Part shown: positions 46,086 to 55,871 of the stretch, one piece after another
How positions within the stretch are numbered: position 1 is the first letter of the stretch
How the letters are laid out: every line of letters starts with the position of its first letter
Source: Massilibacillus massiliensis
GTDB taxonomy: Bacteria > Bacillota > Negativicutes > FLKF01
Direction: 5' to 3'
Assembly: GCF_900086705.1 (NCBI RefSeq)
Contig: NZ_LT575483.1
Coordinates: forward strand, 879,709 to 943,708
Length of the DNA stretch: 64,000 nucleotides
The notes under the pieces: model-generated
The model's input: only the letters and a program-made list of their open reading frames with translations
Database searches by the model: none
What the model was told of the DNA's origin: nothing
Program-made: the position numbers and the translations under genes

Positions 46086-48125
46086 TTACATTTTAAATCT
46101 ACCAACAAATTGCATCAATTCTTCGGACAGTTTCGCCAGTGCCTGCCCAGAAGACGCAATTTCTTCCATAGCAGCCGATTGCTCTTCCGTAGCAGCAGAT
46201 ACAGTTTGTGTTTGCCCTGTTGTATCCTTACTGATACGATCAATATTTTTTACCGATGCTACAATTTGCTGACTGCCATTTGCCAGCTCTTTCACAGTAC
46301 CTGCAATTTCTTGAATTTGGCTAGATACTGCCAAAATATACTGATCTATTTCTTTAAAACTTTGCCCCGCATGCTGTACCACATCTGCGCCGACATGAAC
46401 CTCTCTCGTTCCGTCTTCCATGGCAGCAACCGCATGATCGGTATCTTCTTGAATCTTCGCAATTAAATCGGCAATTTGTTTTGCAGCCTCTTGTGACTGT
46501 TCAGCTAACTTACGAACTTCATCCGCAACTACGGCAAAACCACGCCCCTGCTCACCAGCTCTTGCGGCCTCAATGGCAGCATTTAATGCCAATAAATTGG
46601 TTTGTCCTGCAATGCCAGAAATTGCATCTACAATTTGACCAATCTCTTTTGAACTTTCGCCAAGCCGCGTTACGACTTGCGCAGATTTTAACACCGTTTT
46701 TTCAATCTGCGCCATTTGATTTACAGCTTCATCCACCGCTTTGCTGCCCGCTTGTGCAGCTCCCGTCGATTTTGCCGACGTACCCGCAACTAAATTTATA
46801 TTCGCATCAATTTGCTGAATTCCCGCTGACATTTGCTCAACTGCCAATGTCGTATGATTCACAGCTTGCGCCTGCGTTTGAGCACCATCAGCAACATCAC
46901 TGATAACTGCTGCCACCTGATTAACTGCCTGCGCAGTTTGCTCAGCACTTGCGGTTAACTCTTCCGAGGCTGCCGCTACTTGCTCCGAAGAGTTTGCAAC
47001 CCCCTGCATAAGGTCGCGTAAATTATGTAACATTGTATTAAACCCAACAGCCAATCTACCAATTTCATCTTGGCTTTTTATATCAAGTGCAGTAACCGTA
47101 AGATTTCCCTTTGCAACCTCCATAATCTTCTCCAAGATACTTTGCAATGGTTTTAACAGACGGCGAATAAAAATAGTTGCGGCAAACATCACTACGATCA
47201 GTGCCAGTAATGAAACAAACAACGTCCGATAGGTAAGTGTTTGACTTATTTGTTCCATAAACGATGTTGGTATCTGAGATGCAACCATACCAATGACTTT
47301 GCCATTTGCACCAATCAAAGGACCATACGCAACAGTATACGCTATTCCTTCTACTTGGTTCTGCCCCAAATACGTCGTTCCCTTTGTAAGTACTGTATCC
47401 ACAACATCGGCTTGCTCTAGCAGCATGCCCACGCTTCTCTTATCTTTTTGATCGGTAATCGTAGATGCTACACTTTCATTTTTTAAATACAACGTGAAAT
47501 CAGCACCCAGCATCTTCTTCGCACTATCTACAATCTCATTTTGACTGATCACATAGCCCGTAGAAACTACACCAAGTAGAGCGCCGGCTTCATCATAAAT
47601 TGGTGCGCCAGCGCGCACAGAAAGTTTCACGACCTTCCCTTCTTCAATACCAACAAAAGGAGTCCCTTTGATCGCTTGTGCTACATTCATTTGATTGGCA
47701 ATACTATCATCCGCTTTTGGAATGACACCTGGCTCATGCGTCCGAATCAGCGCATACCCTTTCGGATCCGTAATCACCATATAATCCAGATGGCCTTCCT
47801 TCATTAAAGGCGTCGTTATCGAAAACAAAGCTTGTCTATCCCGTCGTTTAAGCGCATCTATAAGCTGTGGGTGTTTTGCAAGCGTGTTCGCATGCCCTAA
47901 CGCGTTGACTTTATAAATATCAAATAACTGTGTAATTCCATTGTAACGTTCATTCACATTCTCATAAGCATCTTTTTGCAAATAATCCCGCGTGGTATAA
48001 ATCGCAAACCCCGCGATTAAAAGAGCACTCATTAACAGACTTATCACAATCCCCAAAATAATTCTAAATTGAAGACTCTTGCCAGCAATTCCTGTAAAAT
48101 CCCTTTCCCCGATAGAATACTTCAT
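46086..48125 (-). CDS. Methyl-accepting chemotaxis protein with Cache sensor
   Basis: The 679 residues run as a first transmembrane helix (about 24-47), an extracellular Cache-type sensor (about 50-300, with [19 protein letters not shown] and [22 protein letters not shown]), a second helix (about 302-323), a HAMP domain and a long signalling coiled coil. The signalling tip contains [41 protein letters not shown]. It senses a small molecule outside the cell and controls CheA. The ligand is unknown. It lies alone downstream of the molybdenum cofactor genes. Confidence 0.95.
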   Translation of the reverse strand: MKYSIGERDFTGIAGKSLQFRIILGIVISLLMSALLIAGFAIYTTRDYLQKDAYENVNERYNGITQLFDIYKVNALGHANTLAKHPQLIDALKRRDRQALFSITTPLMKEGHLDYMVITDPKGYALIRTHEPGVIPKADDSIANQMNVAQAIKGTPFVGIEEGKVVKLSVRAGAPIYDEAGALLGVVSTGYVISQNEIVDSAKKMLGADFTLYLKNESVASTITDQKDKRSVGMLLEQADVVDTVLTKGTTYLGQNQVEGIAYTVAYGPLIGANGKVIGMVASQIPTSFMEQISQTLTYRTLFVSLLALIVVMFAATIFIRRLLKPLQSILEKIMEVAKGNLTVTALDIKSQDEIGRLAVGFNTMLHNLRDLMQGVANSSEQVAAASEELTASAEQTAQAVNQVAAVISDVADGAQTQAQAVNHTTLAVEQMSAGIQQIDANINLVAGTSAKSTGAAQAGSKAVDEAVNQMAQIEKTVLKSAQVVTRLGESSKEIGQIVDAISGIAGQTNLLALNAAIEAARAGEQGRGFAVVADEVRKLAEQSQEAAKQIADLIAKIQEDTDHAVAAMEDGTREVHVGADVVQHAGQSFKEIDQYILAVSSQIQEIAGTVKELANGSQQIVASVKNIDRISKDTTGQTQTVSAATEEQSAAMEEIASSGQALAKLSEELMQFVGRFKM

Positions 48126-48228
48126 ATCGTAAAACCTCTCCTTATTTTTAGGAATTATTTTACTTGCTCATAAACTCCATTATTAAAAGCCTTGCCATTT
48201 ATACTTATTCAATTGTTAGGAAAAATCT

Positions 48229-48714
48229 TTATCTGGCACATTCACCAGTCTGACCACACATGATTTTTAAACCATGTTCCAATTCCGGCAAAATAAATTC
48301 CAAACATTCACGCACCGCTTTTGGACTTCCCGGCAAATTTATAATCAAAGTTTTATCTTTAATCCCGGCAACCGCACGACTCAACATTGCCCGCTTTGTG
48401 ATTTGAAGGCTTAAGTAACGCATTGCTTCCGGTATGCCGGGTACTTGCCGCTCTACTACAGCCAATGTGGCTTCCGGCGTACAATCCCGCGGTGAAAATC
48501 CTGTTCCGCCAGTCGTTAAAATCAAATCAACCTGCGCTTCACACAAAGCCTGCATTTTTTCAATCAACAACTCTTTTTCATCCGGCAATATCGTATAACT
48601 ATGGGTGACATACCCTTGCTTTTGCATAATTTCGCAGATCAGCTTTCCGCTCAGGTCTTCACGTTCTCCCCTTGACCCTTTGTCACTTGCAGTAATAACA
48701 GCTACTTGAAACAT
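48229..48714 (-). CDS. mogA: Molybdopterin adenylyltransferase MogA/MoaB type
   Basis: The 161 residues contain the MPT-binding fold with ITASDKGSRGEREDLSG near the N-terminus and LTTGGTGFSPRDCTPEAT. This subfamily adenylates molybdopterin before metal insertion. It is the last gene of the cofactor cluster, 12 nt after the MOSC gene. MogA and MoaB are hard to tell apart from sequence alone. AAAGGAGG precedes the ATG. Confidence 0.92.
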   Translation of the reverse strand: MFQVAVITASDKGSRGEREDLSGKLICEIMQKQGYVTHSYTILPDEKELLIEKMQALCEAQVDLILTTGGTGFSPRDCTPEATLAVVERQVPGIPEAMRYLSLQITKRAMLSRAVAGIKDKTLIINLPGSPKAVRECLEFILPELEHGLKIMCGQTGECAR

Positions 48715-48726
48715 AGAGTGCCTCCT

Positions 48727-49158
48727 TTATTCAACGATTTCCATAGCATCATCTACAGCGATGGTTCCTTCGTGAAGGATTTTTACAAAAACACCTTCAC
48801 GCGGCATAATACAATCGCCCATCGTCTTATAAATTTCACAATGTGCATGACATTCTTTGCCGATTTGCGTAACTTCCATTTCCACATCATTGCATTTTAA
48901 TCGCGTTCCCACAGGCAGCGTTTTAAAATCAATCCCCGCTACCACCAGATTTTCACCAAAATCACCATGGATAACTTCCGCACCTTTTGCCCGAAATGCT
49001 TCCACTTTATCAAAGGACAATAAACTCACCTGACGATGCCAATTCCCTGCATGTGCATCACCAACCAATCCATGATTCACCTGAAATTCGCCCTGAAAAA
49101 CATTGCGTTTTTTCGTTCCTTTTTTTTCACTCATGCATACTGCCATAACGCGTCCCAT
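48727..49158 (-). CDS. MOSC-domain protein
   Basis: The 143 residues are a single MOSC domain (HGLVGDAHAGNWHRQVSLLSFD, HGDFGENLVVAGIDFKTLPVGTRLKC, CHAHCEIYKTMGDCIMPREGVF with several Cys and His). MOSC proteins bind the molybdenum cofactor or act in its sulfuration and transfer. Small stand-alone versions beside moaA and mog are common in anaerobes. It could be a cofactor carrier or final modifier. Confidence 0.88.
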   Translation of the reverse strand: MGRVMAVCMSEKKGTKKRNVFQGEFQVNHGLVGDAHAGNWHRQVSLLSFDKVEAFRAKGAEVIHGDFGENLVVAGIDFKTLPVGTRLKCNDVEMEVTQIGKECHAHCEIYKTMGDCIMPREGVFVKILHEGTIAVDDAMEIVE

Positions 49159-49170
49159 TTAAATGTCCTC

Positions 49171-50148
49171 CTATCCCCCAACTTGAAACATCTTGCGTTG
49201 ATCTGTCTTTGCAGTAGTGCCGCAATCAAAAGCATGTTCAAGTGGTTTTGAAAATATATTTTTTTCAATACTATTTTTTATAACTAAATCATCGGTATGA
49301 TTTCTCAGCAGTTCTCTCAAATCTATTCCTGTATCATATTGCAGACACAATTTTAAAAATCCATTTGCAGTCAAACGTACACGATTACATTGACCACAAA
49401 ATTTATGATGCACGGCTTCAATAAATCCAATTTTGCCTTTAAATCCTTGAATCGAAAAATAGTTTGCCGGACCATTTCCTAATTTTCCATCCCAAGGAAT
49501 TAATTTACCGTAGGCTTTAGAAATTGTTTCGCGTAATATTGTTTTATCAATCGCGGTATAATCGGTTGCCATGCCAATTGGCATAAGTTCAATAAACCGA
49601 ACTGCAATCGGATAATCCTTTGCAAAAGATGCAATATAAGCAATCTGATCCCCGTTGATTTGGGCAATTGGCACACAATTAATTTTTATTTTATCGTACT
49701 TCAATTTTACCAATTGATAAATTCCTTGCATCACTTTTTCTAATTGATCCCGCCTCGTCAGTTTTTTAAACTTTTCTTTTTTCACCGTATCTAAACTGAT
49801 ATTAATACCATCAACACCAGAACGAATTAATTCTTCAGCCATAGATGCCAGCAAAACACCATTCGTCGTAATCGTGACCTGCTCAATGCCTTCAACTGCC
49901 TTAATCTCCGCAATTAATTTACATATATCTAAACGAACCAGAGGTTCTCCCCCTGTAATTTTCACTTTTTTTATACCAAGCGAAGCAAAGATACGGCATA
50001 ACCGGATGATTTCTTCATAGGACAAAACATCTTTGCACTTAAATTGTTCTACCCCTTCTGCCGGCATACAATACACGCAGCGTAAATTACAACGATCCGT
50101 CACAGAAATTCTTATATAATCTATTGTTCGTCCAAATTGGTCAAGCAT
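49171..50148 (-). CDS. moaA: GTP 3',8-cyclase MoaA
   Basis: A radical SAM enzyme of 325 residues. The N-terminal cluster motif is CNLRCVYC in [19 protein letters not shown], and the C-terminal second cluster uses the Cys residues of [23 protein letters not shown]. It begins cofactor synthesis from GTP together with MoaC. The ATG at 50148 has AAGGAAG upstream and overlaps the end of moaC by 8 nt, so the two are coupled. Confidence 0.95.
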   Translation of the reverse strand: MLDQFGRTIDYIRISVTDRCNLRCVYCMPAEGVEQFKCKDVLSYEEIIRLCRIFASLGIKKVKITGGEPLVRLDICKLIAEIKAVEGIEQVTITTNGVLLASMAEELIRSGVDGINISLDTVKKEKFKKLTRRDQLEKVMQGIYQLVKLKYDKIKINCVPIAQINGDQIAYIASFAKDYPIAVRFIELMPIGMATDYTAIDKTILRETISKAYGKLIPWDGKLGNGPANYFSIQGFKGKIGFIEAVHHKFCGQCNRVRLTANGFLKLCLQYDTGIDLRELLRNHTDDLVIKNSIEKNIFSKPLEHAFDCGTTAKTDQRKMFQVGG

Positions 50149-50653
50149 AGTTTCCGCTTCCTTTACATGAATCAATTGTGTGATTTAGAAAATCACCGCT
50201 TTTACCGCCGGATTTTTGCACCAAGCAGACATTTGCGATTCTCATCGTCTTATCCAAGGCTTTACACATATCATAAATCGTTAGCAAAGCCCCTGTTACT
50301 GCAGTTAAAGCCTCCATCTCAACGCCCGTTTGACCATTGACTTTTACCGTTGCAACTGCCTCAACTGCCAATTCTTCCGGAAGCAGCGTAAAATCCACAC
50401 TGCATTTGGTAATCAGCAGTGGATGACACATCGGGATTAAATCGCTGGTTTTCTTCGCTGCCATAATTCCAGCAACTCTGGCAACACCAAGAACATCCCC
50501 CTTTTTAACACTGCCTGCACAAATTGCATCATATACCATTTGATTTACAATAATTTTTCCTTTGGCAATCGCAACTCTATGCGACGCACTTTTCTCACTC
50601 ACATCCACCATAACGGCATTACCCTGTCCATCAAAATGTGTTAATCCACTCAT
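50141..50653 (-). CDS. moaC: Cyclic pyranopterin monophosphate synthase MoaC
   Basis: The 170 residues include the family motifs [35 protein letters not shown] and [29 protein letters not shown]. The catalytic Lys and Asp are in the last two. MoaC makes cPMP from the MoaA product. It is 11 nt after moeA and overlaps moaA. The C-terminus runs slightly past the family core. Confidence 0.95.
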   Translation of the reverse strand: MSGLTHFDGQGNAVMVDVSEKSASHRVAIAKGKIIVNQMVYDAICAGSVKKGDVLGVARVAGIMAAKKTSDLIPMCHPLLITKCSVDFTLLPEELAVEAVATVKVNGQTGVEMEALTAVTGALLTIYDMCKALDKTMRIANVCLVQKSGGKSGDFLNHTIDSCKGSGNYA

Positions 50654-50664
50654 CCTTATGCTCC

Positions 50665-51870
50665 CTACAATTTTATAATTTCGACTTCTGTTCCACGCAT
50701 AATTGCCGGCGTTCCCGGTGGAATATCAATTAAGGCATTGCAACCGACCGCTGAAAACAAAGACCCCGATGAATGATTTTCAGAAGGAAGATATACCTTT
50801 CCTTCTGCATATTTTGCGCGAATAAATCTCCGTCCCGCGCTCTTTTTCAAAAAATCATCCTGTAAAATTGCAGGAATACGCGTGTACGCAATTTCACGCT
50901 TGCGGCTTAACTTTGCCAAGACCGGACGTACCAGCAACTCAAAAGTGGCTAAAGCAGCAAATGGATTTCCTGATAACCCAATACAAAGTTTGCCTTGATA
51001 TACATAGCTTAAAATTGGTGTCCCCGGTTTCATGTTGACACGCCAAAATAAACGTTTCGCCGGCAGACACGCAATCACATCATGCATAATATCCTTCTTG
51101 CCTACGGATACACCACCCGTAGTCAGAATTAAATCGGCTTCACGCACCTGTGCCTGAATCACCGCTGCAACCGATTCTGCACAATCTTCAACCATACCTA
51201 AAACAATCGGCTCCACACCAAGCTCTTTTAATCGTGCTGCCAGCAGATATAAATTGCTGTTATAAATTTTTCCCGTAGCCAATGCTTCTCCCACATCGAC
51301 CAATTCATCACCCGTACTGCAAATTGCAACTTTAATTCTTTTATAAACCGTTACAGTTTGCTGCCCAATACTTGCTAAAGTAGCAATATGTGCAGCCGTA
51401 AGAGATGAACCTGCCGCAACTAATAAAGTCTTTGCTTTAAAGTCTTCACCTTGAAAACAATAATTTTCGTGATGCTGCATCGGTTCTGTAATCCAAAGTT
51501 GATCCCCATCTGCCTGTACATCTTCTTGGCGTACTACACAATCACAAGGAAACGGTATCGGCGCGCCAGTCATAATGCGTACGGCTTGCCGCGTCCCTAC
51601 TTTTCCCGCGAAAACATGTCCCGCACAAACTTCACCTACAATTTCCAATTTAACAGGCATCTCTTTTGTTGCCGTGGCAGTCGCTTCTGCAATAAAAGTA
51701 TAGCCGTCTAAGGGCGAACGATCAAAAGGTGGATTGTCAATTGGAGACCAAACGTCGTCAGCAATTACGCGCCCCACACCATCCAATAAAGAAACCGATT
51801 CTGTTACTCGCGGTGCCTTTACTTGCTTTAAAAGAAGATCAATCGCTGTTTCTAAGTCAATTCCTACCAT
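50665..51870 (-). CDS. moeA: Molybdopterin molybdotransferase MoeA
   Basis: The 401 residues show the full four-domain MoeA: the N-terminal linker region, [27 protein letters not shown], then the MPT-binding domain [13 protein letters not shown] with [12 protein letters not shown], and [19 protein letters not shown]. It inserts molybdate into adenylated molybdopterin. It lies between a second, divergent MoeA-like gene and moaC in one operon. Confidence 0.94.
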   Translation of the reverse strand: MVGIDLETAIDLLLKQVKAPRVTESVSLLDGVGRVIADDVWSPIDNPPFDRSPLDGYTFIAEATATATKEMPVKLEIVGEVCAGHVFAGKVGTRQAVRIMTGAPIPFPCDCVVRQEDVQADGDQLWITEPMQHHENYCFQGEDFKAKTLLVAAGSSLTAAHIATLASIGQQTVTVYKRIKVAICSTGDELVDVGEALATGKIYNSNLYLLAARLKELGVEPIVLGMVEDCAESVAAVIQAQVREADLILTTGGVSVGKKDIMHDVIACLPAKRLFWRVNMKPGTPILSYVYQGKLCIGLSGNPFAALATFELLVRPVLAKLSRKREIAYTRIPAILQDDFLKKSAGRRFIRAKYAEGKVYLPSENHSSGSLFSAVGCNALIDIPPGTPAIMRGTEVEIIKL

Positions 51871-51877
51871 CTCTTAT

Positions 51878-52903
51878 CTAGACCCCCTTGCCAAAGCTGC
51901 AAGCTGGATACGTACAAACAGGACATTCAAGGCAGAGTCCGCCATGACCTAGTTTCATCAATTCCATCTTTTCTATCTTTTCGCCGGCGATAACGCGTGG
52001 CAGAACCAAATCAAAGATCGTTGTTTTCGCGTACATTACGCATCCCGGCAACCCCATAATCGGCAGCTTACCTTGATAATACGCAAGCAAAAACATCGCA
52101 CCAGGCAGAACAGGCACACCATACGTTATCATTTGTGCACCGGTTGCTTTTATCGCAGCTGGCGTCATATCATCCGGATCCACACTCATCCCGCCCGTAC
52201 AAAGAATCAGATCCACGCCACAGGCAATCAGCTCTTCAATCGCCTTCGTAATCTTGTCTGGATCATCGTTAACAATCCGATGCTCTTGTACGACAGCACC
52301 ATAACTTTCTAACTTCTGCATGAGAACAGGTGTAAAAGTATCTTGAATTCTTCCATAAAAGACTTCATTCCCTGTCGTAACTACGCCTGCCTTCATCTTC
52401 TGATAAGGCAGTAATTGAAAAATACTTTGTTCTCCGGCAATCTCTTTTGCCTTCTGTACTTTTTTTTCATCAATTACCAGTGGAACCACACGCATCCCAG
52501 CCAGTTTATCGCCCTTCTTTACCGGCGTATGATTATGCCTTGTCGCGATTGTGATTTCATCTAGCGCATTGATTGCATGCAATTTATCTACATCTATTTT
52601 TAAAACACCGTCACAAGCTGCCGACAGCTCAATTTTGCCTTCTTTCACCGGTGACGCAATCATATGGTCACTCTGACAGATTTCTCGTAAAATCTCAGCT
52701 GCCTCATTTTCGTGCAGCATACCTTCCTTCTTCTCCCATACATAAAGATGATCTTTTCCTAATGATAAAAGAACCGGAATATCTTCTTGGGTTACAACAT
52801 GTCCTTTACGAAAACGTGCATCTTTGGTTACACCTTTAATAATCTGCGTAATATCATGGCATAGCACATGACCAACAGCATCTATTGTTTTTATACTTTT
52901 CAT
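51878..52903 (-). CDS. MoeA-like molybdopterin-binding protein with Cys tail
   Basis: A 341-residue divergent MoeA paralogue. The N-terminal half has VGHVLCHDITQIIKG and KKGDKLAGMRVVPLVIDE; the MPT-binding domain has VVTTGNEVFYGR and LCTGGMSVDPDDMTPAAI; GLPGCVMYAKTTIFDLVLPR matches the last MoeA motif. The C-terminus ends in CLECPVCTYPACSFGKG, four closely spaced Cys. This type is common in anaerobic Bacillota and may help insert molybdenum or tungsten into particular enzymes. It heads the cofactor operon behind a structured leader. Confidence 0.82.
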   Translation of the reverse strand: MKSIKTIDAVGHVLCHDITQIIKGVTKDARFRKGHVVTQEDIPVLLSLGKDHLYVWEKKEGMLHENEAAEILREICQSDHMIASPVKEGKIELSAACDGVLKIDVDKLHAINALDEITIATRHNHTPVKKGDKLAGMRVVPLVIDEKKVQKAKEIAGEQSIFQLLPYQKMKAGVVTTGNEVFYGRIQDTFTPVLMQKLESYGAVVQEHRIVNDDPDKITKAIEELIACGVDLILCTGGMSVDPDDMTPAAIKATGAQMITYGVPVLPGAMFLLAYYQGKLPIMGLPGCVMYAKTTIFDLVLPRVIAGEKIEKMELMKLGHGGLCLECPVCTYPACSFGKGV

Positions 52904-52934
52904 TTTATAAAACTCCTCATTTATCAGATTACAT

Positions 52935-52982
52935 AGAAAAAAGCTGTTTTTCTACCTCAATTGAGCACGCGAAAACAGCTTT
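52935..52982 (-). terminator. Leader terminator before the cofactor operon
   Basis: On the minus strand, AAGCTGTTTTC (52982-52972) pairs with GAAAAACAGCTT and is followed by T6. It sits in the 5' leader, about 30 nt before the first start codon, where it can act as an attenuator. Confidence 0.88.
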
Positions 52983-52999
52983 CATATAAATTATGAAAT

Positions 53000-53128
53000 A
53001 AGCAAATCTCCTTCTCAACTTAGGAAGGCAATGGAATTTCTCCCATTCCCCTGTGAATGAAATTTCATTCAGGCGCAATACCTTAGGCAATCAGCCCTTA
53101 GACATTTTTGCACGGAGCACATATGAAA
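53000..53128 (-). promoter_or_regulatory. Riboswitch-like leader of the cofactor operon
   Basis: The 337-nt gap upstream of the cofactor operon folds into several helices on the minus strand: GCTCC with GGAG as a likely closing stem, an 8-bp GAATGAAA/TTTCATTC hairpin (53056-53071), and AATGG/CCATT (about 53030-53047). Purine-rich conserved-looking stretches (GTCTAAGGG, GCCTAAGG) join them. With the terminator just downstream, this is the layout of a ligand-sensing riboswitch. Position suggests the molybdenum/tungsten cofactor family, but I could not match its consensus with certainty. Confidence 0.55.
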
Positions 53129-53240
53129 TTATAAACTATCACTTTATTCAAATGCGAAAATGCCTATTTCTATTGAAATCTAGAAGTTTTATAGAACAAA
53201 AACAGTCACTCAGATGGATGTTACACGTACACGAATAAAA

Positions 53241-54248
53241 TTAATAGATCGACTGCAATTTTTTTATACGTTTTTGTTCGCATTTTCGGCAAATTGTATA
53301 AATTCCTTTTATAATAGCACCACATTTTTCACAAATCGTCAAGTGTTTTTGCAAGATACTGACATATTCTTTACAAAAAACATTTTCCAATGTGCTATTT
53401 TTATCGGAAATTTCTAAGGATTTTTGCGGACAAACATGTTGACAAACCCCGCAGCCACTACAAGCACTCTGTTTGTGCTGCAGCATCATCCATTGATTTT
53501 TTTCATCTTCAACAATTCGCATCGCTTGCTTCCGACAAGCCCGAACGCAAACACCACACATATTGCAGTCCTCGGTTACTTTTGCTCCTTTAAAAAGGGG
53601 CGCAGCGCCCCCTTTTACCTGAGGCAGCTTACACTTCAATTCATCTATAAGTAATTCCCTAAAACTTAAAACTTGTGCAGTTACGGGAAGCACTTCACCA
53701 ATCGATTGCTTTGCTTTCGTAAAGAAGAAATTTAATAAATCGCGTCGATTTAATTTTTCTGCAACTTTTTTCCGTTCTCCTAAGAAAACAATTTGTTTGA
53801 TACCCACTGCGGACAAAAATGCATTCACCTGTTTCACCATTCGCTGTACATATACAACTGCATTTGCATTACACTGACCACATTCCGCTTGATCAAAACA
53901 GAGGATCACTTCTGCTTGGATTGCTAAATAAGCAAGTTCATATGGATCAAGCTTAGCCAAACAAGCGATATAGCCATCACATTTGATTTGATTGCAGAAA
54001 ATTTCCAGTGTTCCCTTTTTCATTTTTAAAGGATACCGCTGCTGCTCTTTCCATGAAAAAACTTGCGCAGGACATTTACTGAAACACAAACCGCACGCTG
54101 TACAATTTTGCTGAATTAAAATCTGTCCAGACGGATTTATCTCAATTGCCTCATGTGGACAAATCTCTTGGCATTTTGTACAATGCATATCCCGCATCCG
54201 CTGATTTACACAGGAAGATTGTCTGACCAGCATTTCATCTACGCCCAT
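53241..54248 (-). CDS. Multi-cluster ferredoxin-like protein
   Basis: The 335 residues carry four 4Fe-4S motifs: two near residues 20-60 (CTKCQEICP; CTACGLCFSKCP) and two near 230-275 (CNMCGVCVRACRK; CSGCGVCQHVCP). Between them is a region with CNQIKCDGYIACL and CFDQAECGQC that resembles heterodisulfide-reductase-linked iron-sulfur proteins. The C-terminus has a zinc ribbon (CEKCG, CRKC). It is the last gene of the Psr-like operon, 50 nt after nrfD. It probably carries electrons for the reductase or delivers a cluster or cofactor. Confidence 0.82.
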   Translation of the reverse strand: MGVDEMLVRQSSCVNQRMRDMHCTKCQEICPHEAIEINPSGQILIQQNCTACGLCFSKCPAQVFSWKEQQRYPLKMKKGTLEIFCNQIKCDGYIACLAKLDPYELAYLAIQAEVILCFDQAECGQCNANAVVYVQRMVKQVNAFLSAVGIKQIVFLGERKKVAEKLNRRDLLNFFFTKAKQSIGEVLPVTAQVLSFRELLIDELKCKLPQVKGGAAPLFKGAKVTEDCNMCGVCVRACRKQAMRIVEDEKNQWMMLQHKQSACSGCGVCQHVCPQKSLEISDKNSTLENVFCKEYVSILQKHLTICEKCGAIIKGIYTICRKCEQKRIKKLQSIY

Positions 54249-54298
54249 ATCTTACACCTTCATTTATAAATGACGACTCTACTAGACTGCCCATTTGC

Positions 54299-55276
54299 TT
54301 AATAAAAAATTTGTCCCGCATATAGCATATAAAACCGCAGCAACATAACACCAGTCAGTACCAATACAGAATTCACTAACAATGTCCCCACTGGAACTGG
54401 TGCACTTTCGCTTTGTTCATAATGATGTAACGAAAATGCAATCACAAGCAACGGCCCAATTAAGCCAACGCCAATAATGCCAAACCAAAACACTTTTGCC
54501 CAAATGCCGATCGTTAATGCCTGATGCCCAACAACTGCATACTGTCCGCCCATGTTAAACAATCCGGTAAACATGACAAACAAAATGAATAACTCGGTTG
54601 GTATTAATTTCGTATCCAATGAAAGCAAATATTTTAAATTGCTTTCTCGTACAGATTCTTTAAATACCGTAACACTTAACGCAATGCAAGCTGCTACACC
54701 GGAAGAAATACCAGACACCAAGAACAATACTGGAAGCAAAGGCACATTGAGCAAAGGTTTCGCCACCAACGCCGACAATAAAAACCCGGTATAAGCCGCA
54801 ATCCCCAATGCAAGCACCACCATAATCCAGTCAAACCATCTGCCAGCCTTTTCAAACCATTCAACAATAAAAAGAAAAGGTTTTACCGCCCATGCTGTTA
54901 AAGAATACTCCAAAAGTTCTTTTTTAAAGATAACAACACCAAAAATCGTCATGAAAAGAGAATATATGCTTAATAAAATAACACCAATTGACATTACAGA
55001 GTTTAAATTAAAATGCAGCATCAAAAGCCAAAAACTAAGCGGTTTACCCAAATCTACAATTAACAAAGCCAGACCTAAACTAATCGCCGGCAAAGCAATC
55101 ACTGCGCCAGCTTTCATAATCCCATCATAACCTTGACTTAAATTCGAGCGCCATTTTACTAAAATCGCTGATATCAAAGCACCCGCACTAAGTCCGGCTA
55201 AAAATAGATACACAGCAATCTCCCAACCCCAAATAATTTTGGTATACTGTGCCATACTTCCCCAAATTTGATCCAT
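54299..55276 (-). CDS. NrfD/PsrC-type membrane subunit
   Basis: The 325 residues form about nine membrane helices of the NrfD/PsrC family (AVYLFLAGLSAGALISAILV near the N-terminus, FLVSGISSGVAACIAL in the middle). This subunit oxidises quinol or menaquinol and passes electrons to the FeS subunit. Its ATG shares the TAATG overlap with the stop of the upstream FeS gene, so the two are tightly coupled. Confidence 0.9.
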   Translation of the reverse strand: MDQIWGSMAQYTKIIWGWEIAVYLFLAGLSAGALISAILVKWRSNLSQGYDGIMKAGAVIALPAISLGLALLIVDLGKPLSFWLLMLHFNLNSVMSIGVILLSIYSLFMTIFGVVIFKKELLEYSLTAWAVKPFLFIVEWFEKAGRWFDWIMVVLALGIAAYTGFLLSALVAKPLLNVPLLPVLFLVSGISSGVAACIALSVTVFKESVRESNLKYLLSLDTKLIPTELFILFVMFTGLFNMGGQYAVVGHQALTIGIWAKVFWFGIIGVGLIGPLLVIAFSLHHYEQSESAPVPVGTLLVNSVLVLTGVMLLRFYMLYAGQIFY

Positions 55277-55848
55277 TATTTTTCACCTCCGTGCCGATTT
55301 GGAATCACAATGAGCTTCGGATTGGTATGCAAGGATTCCTTATATTTTACGGTGAATTGTTGCTTGATCGCTTTACAGATCGCACTATTTTGATCATTTA
55401 AATCACCAAAGACAAGTGCTCCCGTCGGACACATGGATACACAAGCAGGCTTCTCCCCTTGCTGCACCCTGTTTTCATAACAAAACGTACACTTATCCAC
55501 AGCACCGGTTTTAGGATCCAGATAACGTGATTGGTACGGACAGGCAGCAATACAATAGCCGCAGCCGACACATTTTTCTTCATCTACCATGTTAATGCCT
55601 TCTTCATTTGTATAAGAAGCCCCGGTAGGACACACAGGTACACATGGTGCATCATCGCACATCACACAGGATTGACGGTGAAAGTCCATACGTAAATTGG
55701 GAAATTCTCCTTTTGGTCCTTCAATTCTCACTTGCAGTCTATGCACGTCATCGTGCACTTTATTTTCAGCCCGACAGGCAATTGAACATGCTTGGCACCC
55801 AATACAAGCATTGCTGTCATATAGCATTCCATATCGTTTATTTGCCAT
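55276..55848 (-). CDS. 4Fe-4S electron-transfer subunit, PsrB/PhsB/DmsB type
   Basis: The 190 residues hold four 4Fe-4S motifs: CIGCQACSIACR, CVMCDDAPCVPVCP, CVGCGYCIAACP and CTFCYENR...CVSMCP. This is the normal four-cluster subunit of the DMSO-reductase superfamily. It links the NrfD subunit to the molybdopterin subunit. An ATG at 55848 with AGGGGAG upstream is preferred to one 18 nt earlier. Confidence 0.93.
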   Translation of the reverse strand: MANKRYGMLYDSNACIGCQACSIACRAENKVHDDVHRLQVRIEGPKGEFPNLRMDFHRQSCVMCDDAPCVPVCPTGASYTNEEGINMVDEEKCVGCGYCIAACPYQSRYLDPKTGAVDKCTFCYENRVQQGEKPACVSMCPTGALVFGDLNDQNSAICKAIKQQFTVKYKESLHTNPKLIVIPNRHGGEK

Positions 55849-55871
55849 CTTTCTTCTCCCCTCCAACTACA

